15,100 bases of DNA from Rhodobacterales bacterium (lineage in GTDB: Bacteria; Pseudomonadota; Alphaproteobacteria; Rhodobacterales; Rhodobacteraceae): the NCBI GenBank assembly GCA_025357355.1, contig JANXPK010000677.1:1-15100 (forward strand), read 5' to 3'. The first letter of the stretch is position 1, and every line of letters starts with the position of its first letter. A program made the position numbers and the translations under genes. Below, piece by piece: positions 7,825 to 15,100 of the stretch. The notes under the pieces are model-generated. The model was not told the DNA's origin. It ran no database searches and worked only from the letters and a program-made list of their open reading frames with translations.

Positions 7825-7851
7825 GATACCCCTAATCCAACCCAATCGAAA
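7823..7851 (-). promoter_or_regulatory. Possible sigma70-type promoter upstream of vgrG
   Basis: In the 147-bp gap, TTTCGA (7846-7851) and TATCAT (7823-7828) are separated by exactly 17 bp. The -10 matches consensus at 5 of 6 positions but the -35 at only 3 of 6. The position would give vgrG and the genes after it their own promoter. Weak evidence; I see no convincing sigma54 element in the gap. Confidence 0.2.
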
Positions 7852-7862
7852 CGTCCGAACTA

Positions 7863-9593
7863 TCACAGGCTTGCCAGAAGTGCCGCCAGATCGGCGTCCA
7901 TTTCTTCTTCGCCCTCGCTCGCAGCCTCAGAGCTGTCCTCATCCGGCGTGCTGTCCTCAAACCCGGCGAGCAGGGCGGACAGATCGTCGTCGCCGCCAGA
8001 AGCTTCGCTGCTTTCTTCCTGACTTTCGCTGCTATCCTCTTCTGCCGTCTCTTCCGGCTCTTCGGCGGGCGCTGGTGCCTCTTTGGGCTTCGGCGGTGGC
8101 ACGTCTTTCCATGGCCCCAGCACGGTCGACCCGGCCAGTGCCTGGAACGAGGCGAGCCGCACTTCGTCACGCCCCTTCACCGACACCACCGGCATCAGCC
8201 CGCGCGCGATGGCGGCCTGGGTCCGGGTTTGCGTCAGGTTGCGTTCGGTGCAGGGCAGCGCCACCTGGTCGCCGTAGCGGTCCTTGACATAGTGATAGGG
8301 CATGCCGCCCAGCGACATCACCTGCCCCAACCCCAGCGACGGCCCGGTCTTGCGGAACGACCGCGCCAGCAGGATCACCACCAGCGCCACCGGATTGGCC
8401 CACAGCATGCCCGACAGACCCTCGGTCTCGGTGAATTCTTCGAAGTCGAACTCATAGATCGGGTCGGTCTTGGCGCCGTAGGGCCGCCGCAACAGGAAAC
8501 GCGGACTGGTTAACCCGACATAACCAGCCTCGGGCAGGGCACACAGGGCGTCCCAGGCCTCGGCGACCAAGGGGTGACGTTCGTCCTTGGGAACCTCCAT
8601 GAAACCGGTGCTGAGTGCCGCAAAGAACGGCGCGTTGACATGGGCGCAGACCTTGGCGATGCGACCCAGAAGCTCGGCATGCGGCGGCGTTTCCTCGAAG
8701 GTGTAAAAGCCGCACACCGCCGAAAACCGGCCGCGACCGTCCGGTGTGCCCTCGACCAGCAACTCGCAAAAGCCCGACTGGGTCAGGTCTTCTTGCGCCG
8801 CAAGGTCCGCCGCCAGCTCCTCGGCCGAAATGTCATAAAGCACGATGTCCAGCTTGGCGTCGGTTTCCACCGACCGGGTGATGAGGTCAAGCATGCGCCA
8901 CTGCGCCTCGACCGACTGAAACTCGGGGTGATGCAGCACCAGCCGCATGGCACCCGCCAGGCTTTCCTCCACCGCTTCCTGCATGGCCGCGGCATTGGGG
9001 TCGGGCAGCGCCTGAATATAGGGGCCAACGATACGCGACATCAACTCGTCGGCGGGCGAGGCTTTGGCTTTGGCGCGGACATTGCCACCGATCAGCTTGG
9101 CGAAGTCGGAAAGCTTGAGGTCAGCAGGCACCGCATTGCCTGCCGAATGCCGCGTCGGCGGGTTGACCTTCTTGCCGAACTCTTTTCCCCATTCGCGCAA
9201 TTCGGTTACCGCCCCCTTGGCCGTCGCCCCCGAGGCCAGCCGCCGCTTAAGCGCCACCAGTTCCGCGAACATCTCGACCTTTTCGAACAACTCATCGGGA
9301 TGCAGATCGTCGATCGACGACAGTTCCACCTCGATCCCCTGCCCCTTTTTGCCAATGGGCAGCACCAGCGTCGTGGCAAAACCTGCGATGACCTTGTCCA
9401 GCGTGTCGACATCCAGCTTGATCGGCCGGCGCGCAGCCAGATCCGACCCGATCTCGACCTCGCCCTTGGCGGCGCGGCCCGAAAAGTCGCCCATCAGGGC
9501 GATGCGGAACCGCGCCGGTTTCGGCCCGTCGGCGCGGTCGGCGGATATGGTCCCGAAGGACAAATCCAAAGTCATTTCTGCCTTGCGTGCCAT
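7863..9593 (-). CDS. T6SS sheath-like protein: TssB-like plus TssC-like fusion with acidic tail
   Basis: This 576-residue protein resembles both sheath subunits in one chain. Residues about 28-135 look like TssB: RFRIALMGDFSGR, RPIKLDVDTLDKVIAGF, and a SIDDLHPDELFEKV block. Residues about 205-493 look like TssC: LHHPEFQSVEAQWRMLDLI, a GFYTFEETPPHAELL block, GYVGLTSPRFLLRRPYGAKT (358-377), and a FDFEE segment. The match stops where TssC normally continues into its C-terminal sheath-interlocking domain. That part is replaced by a Pro-rich linker and a Ser/Glu/Asp-rich tail (505-576) with two copies of D-x-D-L-[SA]-A-L-L-A. Canonical tssB and tssC are separate genes usually placed upstream of tssE-tssF, so this is probably an accessory sheath-related protein rather than the main sheath. 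It sits downstream of clpV and the 415-aa gene. Confidence 0.85.
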   Translation of the reverse strand: MARKAEMTLDLSFGTISADRADGPKPARFRIALMGDFSGRAAKGEVEIGSDLAARRPIKLDVDTLDKVIAGFATTLVLPIGKKGQGIEVELSSIDDLHPDELFEKVEMFAELVALKRRLASGATAKGAVTELREWGKEFGKKVNPPTRHSAGNAVPADLKLSDFAKLIGGNVRAKAKASPADELMSRIVGPYIQALPDPNAAAMQEAVEESLAGAMRLVLHHPEFQSVEAQWRMLDLITRSVETDAKLDIVLYDISAEELAADLAAQEDLTQSGFCELLVEGTPDGRGRFSAVCGFYTFEETPPHAELLGRIAKVCAHVNAPFFAALSTGFMEVPKDERHPLVAEAWDALCALPEAGYVGLTSPRFLLRRPYGAKTDPIYEFDFEEFTETEGLSGMLWANPVALVVILLARSFRKTGPSLGLGQVMSLGGMPYHYVKDRYGDQVALPCTERNLTQTRTQAAIARGLMPVVSVKGRDEVRLASFQALAGSTVLGPWKDVPPPKPKEAPAPAEEPEETAEEDSSESQEESSEASGGDDDLSALLAGFEDSTPDEDSSEAASEGEEEMDADLAALLASL

Positions 9594-9599
9594 GGCGGG

Positions 9600-9604
9600 C
9601 TCCT
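9600..9604 (-). promoter_or_regulatory. Ribosome binding site deciding the start of the sheath-like gene
   Basis: AGGAG lies 6 nt before the ATG at 9593. The longer reading from a GTG at 9656 has no Shine-Dalgarno sequence in front of it and would force translation through the intergenic hairpin. The ATG at 9593 is therefore preferred. Confidence 0.85.
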
Positions 9605-9621
9605 GTTCGCTTCGGGTTGAA

Positions 9622-9644
9622 ACGGGCCGGTCTGACCGGCCCGT
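9622..9644 (-). other. Perfect GC-rich hairpin between the 415-aa gene and the sheath-like gene
   Basis: The 59-bp gap contains arms ACGGGCCGGT and ACCGGCCCGT separated by a 3-nt loop, giving a 10-bp perfect stem. On the transcribed strand it begins about 8 nt after the stop of the 415-aa gene and is followed by TTTCAACC, so it has only a very short U-run. This is weaker than a classical intrinsic terminator. It may act as a partial terminator or as an RNA stability or processing element that sets different expression of the genes on each side. It ends about 18 nt before the ribosome binding site of the next gene. Confidence 0.6.
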
Positions 9645-9652
9645 CACTTTGA

Positions 9653-10900
9653 TCACGCCGCGTCGAAGATCGTGCCTTCAAGCGCCTTGCTGGTGATCTT
9701 GTCGTAAACGTAGCTGGACGCGGCGGCGATGATGCCGGTGCCGATGTTGCTCATGTCGGTGGCGATCTTGTTGCCGTCGAAGATCGAGGTCGCCAGCATG
9801 CAGAATTTCAGCGCCTCGCGGAAAACCTTCAGCGCCTTGGGGTCCTTGATCTCCAGTTCCTTCACGCGCTTGCCCAGATCGGCCACGGTCTTGGCCCAGG
9901 TCTTGATCTTGTCATAAAGTGTTCCGACCTTGCCGATCAGCTCCATGATCTTGTCGCCCGCAGTTGCCATTTCCTTGTCGAAATTGGCCTGGATCTTCTT
10001 CAACTGACCAGCCTTGTCGGTCGTGGGATGCTTTTTCACCCGTTCAGCAGCCTGCGCCAGGAATTCCTTCTTCAGCTTTTGCTGACCTTCCAGCGCCTTG
10101 TTCAGGGTCTTGGCCAGATCATGCACATTGACGATCATCTGGGCATACTTTGCCTTCAAGGTGTCCATGGCCGAGCCGCAAGTTTTGACCGATGGCTGCG
10201 AAATGCCAAGGAATTCCTTGAACACGGCGGCACTGACCTCGTTGAGCGCGTTCAGCCCCTTGCTCTCCACCGCCTTTTCCACGACGGCCAGATTGATCTC
10301 AACCTGCTTTTTGGCGGCGTCGATGTCCATCGCGATGCGGGCTATGTCTTGCGCCAGCGTCGTGCCCGCCTTGATGAAGCCGATGATGGCAAAGGCCGCC
10401 CCTGCCCCGCCGCTCCACGGTGACGAGGCCATGGCGGCAATGCTGACCGCAAGCCCTGCCAGCGTCGCAAAGATCGACACGCCGACCTTGATCTTGAACT
10501 TGGTCCATTCCTTGCGCTTTTTCTGCAGGTCGGTCCAGGCTTTGTCGATGCCCTGTTCGGCCGCCAGCTTGTAAATGGCGACGTCGTTCTTGATCACGGA
10601 GTTGACCGTATCGACCTGTTTCTGCACGGCTTTCTCGTCCGCGCCCTTGTTGATCATGCCTTCGAAATAGGCATCGAAGGCTTTCAGCTTCTTGGCCGTC
10701 TCGGTCTTGGCCATCTCAAAGATCTTCAAGGCGACGTCCTTGAATTCCTGTTGCAGCAGCGGGTCTTTTGCTGCCTCTTTCTCGACTTCCTTGGGCAGAT
10801 CGACTTCGATCTTGAAGTCGAGATTGGGCTCGGTCAGGAATTTCAAATTCCCCGCCCCGATCTTCGCCTTCTTCATGTCGATCACTAGATATTTGGCCAT
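9653..10900 (-). CDS. Unrecognised helical protein with central hydrophobic hairpin, T6SS-linked
   Basis: I do not recognise this 415-residue protein. It has a short N-terminal stretch that looks beta-rich (about 1-35), then charged Lys/Glu/Ala-rich helical sequence (36-135), a strongly hydrophobic segment (about 138-158), a short Ser-Pro-Trp-Ser-Gly-Gly turn (159-167), a second hydrophobic segment (168-178), and long heptad-like amphipathic helices to about 350. The C-terminus (360-400) has another mildly hydrophobic helix. There is no signal peptide. A helical bundle around a buried hydrophobic hairpin is the layout of ClyA/HBL/Xax-type alpha-pore-forming toxins, but I see no diagnostic motif, so this is an architectural analogy only. 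The start at 10900 has a strong AAGGGGGGG ribosome binding site. It lies 26 bp after clpV and before the sheath-like fusion. It could be an effector, an effector carrier or a structural accessory. Confidence 0.85.
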   Translation of the reverse strand: MAKYLVIDMKKAKIGAGNLKFLTEPNLDFKIEVDLPKEVEKEAAKDPLLQQEFKDVALKIFEMAKTETAKKLKAFDAYFEGMINKGADEKAVQKQVDTVNSVIKNDVAIYKLAAEQGIDKAWTDLQKKRKEWTKFKIKVGVSIFATLAGLAVSIAAMASSPWSGGAGAAFAIIGFIKAGTTLAQDIARIAMDIDAAKKQVEINLAVVEKAVESKGLNALNEVSAAVFKEFLGISQPSVKTCGSAMDTLKAKYAQMIVNVHDLAKTLNKALEGQQKLKKEFLAQAAERVKKHPTTDKAGQLKKIQANFDKEMATAGDKIMELIGKVGTLYDKIKTWAKTVADLGKRVKELEIKDPKALKVFREALKFCMLATSIFDGNKIATDMSNIGTGIIAAASSYVYDKITSKALEGTIFDAA

Positions 10901-10926
10901 GTCCCCCCCTTTTGGGCTGTTTTCGC

Positions 10927-13650
10927 TCAGTCAAAACTGTAGGTGAAATTGTTGTCCTTGACGTCCAGCGCCACCCTTGCCACCGCTTTGCCGGTCATCA
11001 TCCGGCGCAGGAACTCGCCGGAAATGTCGGGCAGCATGGTGTTGGTCACGATGGCGTCGATCATGCGGCCGCCGCTTTCCACTTCCTGACAGCGGCTGAC
11101 AATCTGGTCGACCACGGCTTGGGTGTATTCGAACGGCACCGAATGCGTGCTCTCGACCCGCTTCTTGATGCGGTTCAATTGCAACTTGGTGATCTCGGCA
11201 ATCATATGGGCCGACAGCGGATAGTAGGGGATCACCACCAGACGGCCCAGCAGCGCAGGCGGGAAGATCTTCAACAAGGGCTCGCGCAGTTCCTTGGCAA
11301 TTGCCTCCGGTGACGGCATCAACTCCGGGTCGGCGCACAGGTCCATGATCTTTTCGGTGCCCGCATTGGTGGTCAGCAGGATCATGGTGTTGCGGAAGTC
11401 GATGGAGCGGCCCTCGCCATCCTCCATCCTTCCCTTGTCGAAGACCTGAAAGAAGATTTCGTGGACGTCCGGATGGGCCTTTTCGACCTCGTCCAGCAGC
11501 ACGACCGAATAGGGCTTGCGCCGCACCGCCTCGGTCAGCACCCCCCCCTCGCCGTAACCGATATAACCCGGCGGGGCACCTTTCAGTGAGGACACCGTAT
11601 GCGCCTCCTGAAATTCACTCATGTTGATGGTGATGACATTTTGCTCACCGCCGTACATGACCTCGGCCAGCGCCAGCGCGGTTTCGGTCTTGCCGACGCC
11701 CGAGGTGCCCGCCAGCATGAACACCCCGATGGGCTTGGAGGGGTTGTCCAAACCGGCCCGCGAGGTCTGGATGCGCTTGGCGATCATCTCCATTGCGTGA
11801 TCCTGGCCGATGACGCGCTTGGCCAGCAGCTTGGCCAGGTCGATGACGGTCTGCAATTCGTCCTTCAACATGCGGCCCACGGGTATCCCGGTCCAGTCGC
11901 CCACGACCGATCCCACGGCCAGCGCATCGACAATCGGCAGAATCAGGGGATGGTCACCCTGCATGGCCGTCAGATCGGCGTTCTTGGCGCGAAGCTCGGT
12001 CATCAGCGCCGCGCGCTGCTCTTCTGTCAACGGGCTGTCGCCTGCCGGAGGGGCGGCCTCGGACGTGGCAACTGCCGCAGGCTTGGGATCGACAGGTGCC
12101 CCGCCCTCGCGCAGCTTGGCACGCAGCGCCAGGATTTCCTCAACCACCTTCTTTTCGCCGTCCCACCGCGTGGTCAGACCGGCAAGGCGAACCTCTTCCT
12201 CGGCCTTCAGCGCGGAAATGGCGGTACGCCGTTCGGTCACGTCATAGCCTGCCGTCTCATCGCGGTCGATGATGCCAGGCTCGGTGTCCAAGGCCTCGAT
12301 CCGGCGGCGGCTGTCATCCACCTCGGCGGGAACGGCGTGCTGGCTGACGGCAACGCGAGCGCAGGCGGTATCCAGAACCGACACCGACTTGTCCGGCAAC
12401 TGCCGCGCCGGGATGTAGCGCGCCGACAGGTTGACCGCCGCTTCAATCGCCTCGTCCAGCACCTGCACCTTGTGGTGCTTTTCCAGCATCGAGGCGATGC
12501 CGCGCATCATCAGGATGGCCTTGGTCGGCGAGGGTTCATCCACGACCACCGTCTGGAACCGCCGGGTCAAGGCCGGGTCCTTTTCGATATGCTTCTTGTA
12601 CTCGGCCCAGGTCGTGGCCCCGATGGTCCGCAACGTCCCCCGCGCCAAAGCTGGTTTCAAGAGGTTCGCCGCATCGCCCGTGCCGGCGGCCCCGCCCGCC
12701 CCGACCAGCGTATGCGTCTCGTCGATGAACATGATGATCGGCGTGACCGAAGCCTGCACCTCTTCGATCACCGCCTTCAGCCGGTTCTCGAACTCGCCCT
12801 TCATGCTCGCCCCGGCCTGCAACAGCCCCACATCCAGCGCCAATATCCGCGCCTCGCGCAGCGCGGGCGGCACGTCGCCACGGGCGATCCGCAGGGCGAA
12901 ACCTTCGACCACCGCGGTCTTGCCGACGCCCGCCTCGCCGGTCAGGATCGGGTTGTTCTGCCGCCGCCGCATCAGGATATCGACGACCTGCCGGATCTCC
13001 TCATCGCGCCCCACAATCGGGTCCATCTTGCCGTCGCGGGCTTGCTGGGTCAGATCAGTGGTATATTTCTTCAGCGCCTCTTCCTTGCCCATCGCGGCAG
13101 GTGCCATCGCCCCGGACTCCTCGCCCGGCGCCCCTGAGCCCACATGGCTGCCATCGGTGGCGGTTTGCCCCTCCTCGGGCGAGCCATTCACCGCAGCGGC
13201 GAAATTCTCGGCCAGATCATCGGGCTTGATCTTCTTGAATTCTTGCGAAATCCCGAACAGGATGTTGCGCAGCGCCGGCGTCTTCAGCATCCCCAGGATC
13301 AGAAAGCCGGTGCGCACCTGCGAGGCGTTGAACAGCAGCGAGCCCCAGACCCAAGCCCGCTCCGTCGCATCCTCCAGATGTTCGCTCAGGTCGGAAATGG
13401 ATGACGCCCCGCGCGGCAACGCATCCAGCGCGCGTTGCATGTCGGCCACCAGCCTGGCCGGGTCCAGCTTGTAGTGCTCGGCAATGCGGTGCAGGTCGCT
13501 GTTCTGGTTCTGCAATATCTGATGCAGCCAATGCACCAGCTCGACATAGGGGTTGCCGCGCAGCTTGCAGAAAACCGTGGCCCCTTCAACGGCTTGATAC
13601 CCCGTTCGGTTCAGCTTGCCAAATAGCGCCACACGGCTGATTTCGCTCAT
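10927..13650 (-). CDS. tssH: ClpV (TssH), T6SS sheath-recycling AAA+ unfoldase
   Basis: ClpV is the hexameric cytoplasmic ATPase that disassembles the contracted TssB/TssC sheath. The 907-residue product has two AAA+ modules. Walker A motifs are GEAGVGKT (238-245) and GTSGVGKT (648-655); Walker B acidic pairs are D310-E311 and D720-E721; the second-module pore loop GYIGYG is at 695-700. The N-terminal region (about 1-150) contains a ClpV-style LFGKLNRTGYQAVEGA start and then a low-complexity Gly/Ala/Glu linker (about 155-190). A charged middle region (about 445-560) sits between the modules. These features and the T6SS context separate it from housekeeping ClpB/ClpA. It starts by a 4-bp ATGA overlap with tssG. 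The next gene follows after 26 bp. Both ATPase sites look intact. Confidence 0.96.
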   Translation of the reverse strand: MSEISRVALFGKLNRTGYQAVEGATVFCKLRGNPYVELVHWLHQILQNQNSDLHRIAEHYKLDPARLVADMQRALDALPRGASSISDLSEHLEDATERAWVWGSLLFNASQVRTGFLILGMLKTPALRNILFGISQEFKKIKPDDLAENFAAAVNGSPEEGQTATDGSHVGSGAPGEESGAMAPAAMGKEEALKKYTTDLTQQARDGKMDPIVGRDEEIRQVVDILMRRRQNNPILTGEAGVGKTAVVEGFALRIARGDVPPALREARILALDVGLLQAGASMKGEFENRLKAVIEEVQASVTPIIMFIDETHTLVGAGGAAGTGDAANLLKPALARGTLRTIGATTWAEYKKHIEKDPALTRRFQTVVVDEPSPTKAILMMRGIASMLEKHHKVQVLDEAIEAAVNLSARYIPARQLPDKSVSVLDTACARVAVSQHAVPAEVDDSRRRIEALDTEPGIIDRDETAGYDVTERRTAISALKAEEEVRLAGLTTRWDGEKKVVEEILALRAKLREGGAPVDPKPAAVATSEAAPPAGDSPLTEEQRAALMTELRAKNADLTAMQGDHPLILPIVDALAVGSVVGDWTGIPVGRMLKDELQTVIDLAKLLAKRVIGQDHAMEMIAKRIQTSRAGLDNPSKPIGVFMLAGTSGVGKTETALALAEVMYGGEQNVITINMSEFQEAHTVSSLKGAPPGYIGYGEGGVLTEAVRRKPYSVVLLDEVEKAHPDVHEIFFQVFDKGRMEDGEGRSIDFRNTMILLTTNAGTEKIMDLCADPELMPSPEAIAKELREPLLKIFPPALLGRLVVIPYYPLSAHMIAEITKLQLNRIKKRVESTHSVPFEYTQAVVDQIVSRCQEVESGGRMIDAIVTNTMLPDISGEFLRRMMTGKAVARVALDVKDNNFTYSFD

Positions 13651-14726
13651 GATTTTCTCCCTGGGGTCTGGTTTTTGTTGGCAACGGCTGCCGGGCGGCG
13701 ACGCGCCAGAACATGCGGTGGTGAAAGGTAAAGGTCATTGGCATCGTACGCGGCGTCCCGGCGCACCCCGACCCAGGTGGTATGGCCCAGGGCCGAATTC
13801 GCCCCACCCAGCGCCACGCGCGGCACGTCCGCCGCCCGCAGGATCAGGTTGACATCCCAGTCCAGCGCGTCGCCGACATGGTTGCGCACAATGGCCTCCA
13901 GCCGCTCCAACGCGCCGAGGCCGGGCAACAGGCGCTTGTAATCTGCCAGCGACAAGGGGCCGACCAGAATGCGGAACTTCGCCGCGCGCGACCACACCCT
14001 TGTGCCGATGCTGGTCGCTTGGCCCAAGCCCGCAGGCTTGCCCAGTTGCCAGCGGTCATCGGGCTCAAGATCCAGCCAGCAACCGATGAATTGCTGCAAA
14101 TGCACCGGGGCCGCAAAGAACGCCGACAGCATCGACACCAGCCCCTCGGCGGTCTTGGTGCCGGACGCCAGGTGTCCTGCGAAATGGCGTTTGGCCATGT
14201 CGGGCATCTCGTCGCGGTTGCGCATGGCGTCAGAGTTGTAGCCCGACAGCGCCGCCACCTTGCGCTCAAAGCTGTCCTGTTCGGGGCGGTCGAAATTGGG
14301 CGCGGGTTGCCCTGCCGACCAGGTCCGGAAGAACAGCCCCATCAGCCGGTGGGTGAACATGTCGGCAAAGGCCAGAAACGTGGTGTCGCGCTCGTTGCGC
14401 CGCCGGTTGCGGGCATATTCCGTCAGGTGCAAGGGCAACGGCCCCTGCGGCCCGAACAGGCCAAATGACCGGTTGGTCAGCCGCACCACGCCATTCTTGT
14501 CCGGCCCGAACGCAGCAATGGTCGAGGTCGGAAACGCAAGCTCCGCCTCTTGCCCCAATCTGACGGAATCCTGAGCAGAACGCCGCGACTGGCCCAGACG
14601 TGGCTTGTCCGGATGCGCCGCCTCGATGATGCGCAGCGCCTGAAACAGATGATAGCTTTGGGGGTCGGCCTGAAGCTGCGCAAAATGCGTCAGATCATCC
14701 GACCGAGCCCGCTCTCCGGTCGCCAC
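13647..14726 (-). CDS. tssG: TssG, T6SS baseplate protein
   Basis: TssG (ImpH/VasB family) forms the baseplate wedge with TssF and links it to TssK. The 359-residue length is normal for the family. Family-like blocks include YHLFQALRIIEAAHP at about 25-39, SVRLGQEAELAFP near 60, the GLFGPQGPLPLHLTEYA block near 88-105, an FLAFADMFTHRL segment near 117-129, and a C-terminal region typical of TssG. The start is a GTG at 14726, supported by a GGAGAG ribosome binding site about 8 nt upstream inside the tssF end. The gene overlaps tssF by 37 bp and its stop overlaps the clpV start in an ATGA, so the three genes are probably translationally coupled. No oddities seen. Confidence 0.95.
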   Translation of the reverse strand: MATGERARSDDLTHFAQLQADPQSYHLFQALRIIEAAHPDKPRLGQSRRSAQDSVRLGQEAELAFPTSTIAAFGPDKNGVVRLTNRSFGLFGPQGPLPLHLTEYARNRRRNERDTTFLAFADMFTHRLMGLFFRTWSAGQPAPNFDRPEQDSFERKVAALSGYNSDAMRNRDEMPDMAKRHFAGHLASGTKTAEGLVSMLSAFFAAPVHLQQFIGCWLDLEPDDRWQLGKPAGLGQATSIGTRVWSRAAKFRILVGPLSLADYKRLLPGLGALERLEAIVRNHVGDALDWDVNLILRAADVPRVALGGANSALGHTTWVGVRRDAAYDANDLYLSPPHVLARRRPAAVANKNQTPGRKS

Positions 14727-15100
14727 CTTGTGATCTCTCCGCGTTGTTGGGTTGTCAGCACCGTTTCCGTAAACGAATTGATCGTCACATATTTGCGAAA
14801 GAACTTCTCCAGCACCGACGCCAGAACGTAAACACCCGATCCGTCGAAGAAACTTTCGTCGAAATCAAGTTTGATCTCCAATCCGCGCACCGCCGTCGAC
14901 AGCACCTCGTCGGTCATCCGCCGCACGATGGGGCGGGTCGAAACCCCCCGCAGCGCCTCCAGTTGCTTGGCGATCACCCGGTCACCGGTCGGCGCGTAAA
15001 GCCCGATCAGTTCGCGCAACGCCTCTGCCCCACCCTGACCGCCTTCGGTATCAGTGATCGACAGGTAGTTCAGGGACAAATGGCTGATCAGCCGCCACGC
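14690..15100 (-). CDS. tssF: TssF, T6SS baseplate protein (3' end only)
   Basis: This is the C-terminal part of TssF (ImpG/VasA family), a baseplate wedge protein that works with TssG, TssE and TssK in the cytoplasm. The frame is open to the right edge of the window, where it reads AWRLISHLSLNYLS, the family's typical WRLISHLSLNYL signature. It continues with conserved-looking TssF C-terminal blocks (LRELIGLYAP, a VLEKFFRKYVTINSFTETVL segment, and a GEITRWRPESG-like ending). About 136 codons are visible; TssF is usually near 600 residues, so most of the gene lies outside. The TTG that could be taken as a start at 15079 is internal. The stop overlaps the start of tssG by 37 bp, the usual tight tssF-tssG coupling. 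Identification is firm. Confidence 0.95.
   Translation of the reverse strand, partial: AWRLISHLSLNYLSITDTEGGQGGAEALRELIGLYAPTGDRVIAKQLEALRGVSTRPIVRRMTDEVLSTAVRGLEIKLDFDESFFDGSGVYVLASVLEKFFRKYVTINSFTETVLTTQQRGEITRWRPESGLGRMI

Noticed and set aside
9594..9656. Longer start (GTG at 9656) for the sheath-like protein
   Set aside because: No Shine-Dalgarno sequence precedes it, the added residues are encoded by the hairpin, and AGGAG marks the ATG at 9593.
11599..13137. 512-codon plus-strand frame opposite clpV
   Set aside because: It mirrors the AAA+ coding sequence and has the same Arg/Gln/His-rich shadow composition.
1..15100. tRNA, rRNA, insertion sequence, CRISPR array, attachment site or replication origin
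   Set aside because: The sequence is continuous T6SS coding DNA on one strand; I saw no direct-repeat array, transposase frame, tRNA cloverleaf or terminal inverted repeats.

Overview
The window is the interior of a type VI secretion system (T6SS) locus. The DNA is GC-rich. The protein style fits an alphaproteobacterium, most likely a Rhodobacterales-type organism: TssL carries an OmpA-like domain and an ERTVIRP-type N-terminus, a TagH/Fha protein is present, and there is no room for tssJ beside tssK. That assignment is by impression, not by search. Every credible gene is on the minus strand, so transcription runs from position 15100 towards 1. Both edges cut a gene: tssF at the right and tssM at the left.

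In transcription order the genes are: the 3' end of tssF (baseplate), tssG (baseplate), tssH/clpV (sheath-recycling AAA+ unfoldase), an unrecognised 415-aa helical protein with a central hydrophobic hairpin, a sheath-like protein that reads as a TssB-TssC fusion with a Ser/Glu-rich acidic tail, vgrG (spike), a 200-aa conserved hypothetical, a minimal PAAR spike tip, tagH/fha (FHA-domain regulator or scaffold), tssK (baseplate-to-membrane adaptor), tssL (inner-membrane DotU protein with a periplasmic OmpA-like domain) and the 5' end of tssM (IcmF). Junctions are tight: overlaps of 37, 4 and 1 bp, and gaps of 1 to 26 bp. Two are wider: 59 bp in front of the sheath-like fusion, holding a perfect GC-rich hairpin, and 147 bp in front of vgrG, holding a weak promoter-like sequence and a 39-codon ORF. 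No stretch over 300 bp lacks a gene.

TssF, TssG, TssK and VgrG/PAAR build the baseplate and spike, TssL/TssM the membrane complex, and ClpV recycles the sheath. TagH probably reads a phosphothreonine signal, plausibly on the TssL N-terminus as shown for Agrobacterium. Not in the window, and presumably outside it: hcp, tssE, tssA, canonical separate tssB and tssC, and the kinase/phosphatase pair PpkA/PppA.

The least explained part is the pair between clpV and vgrG. The first gene encodes a helix-hydrophobic hairpin-helix protein resembling alpha-pore-forming toxins in layout only. The second encodes a sheath-like fusion that lacks the TssC C-terminal domain and ends in an acidic tail with two copies of a D-x-D-L-x-A-L-L-A motif. 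These two are the best candidates for undescribed biology here.
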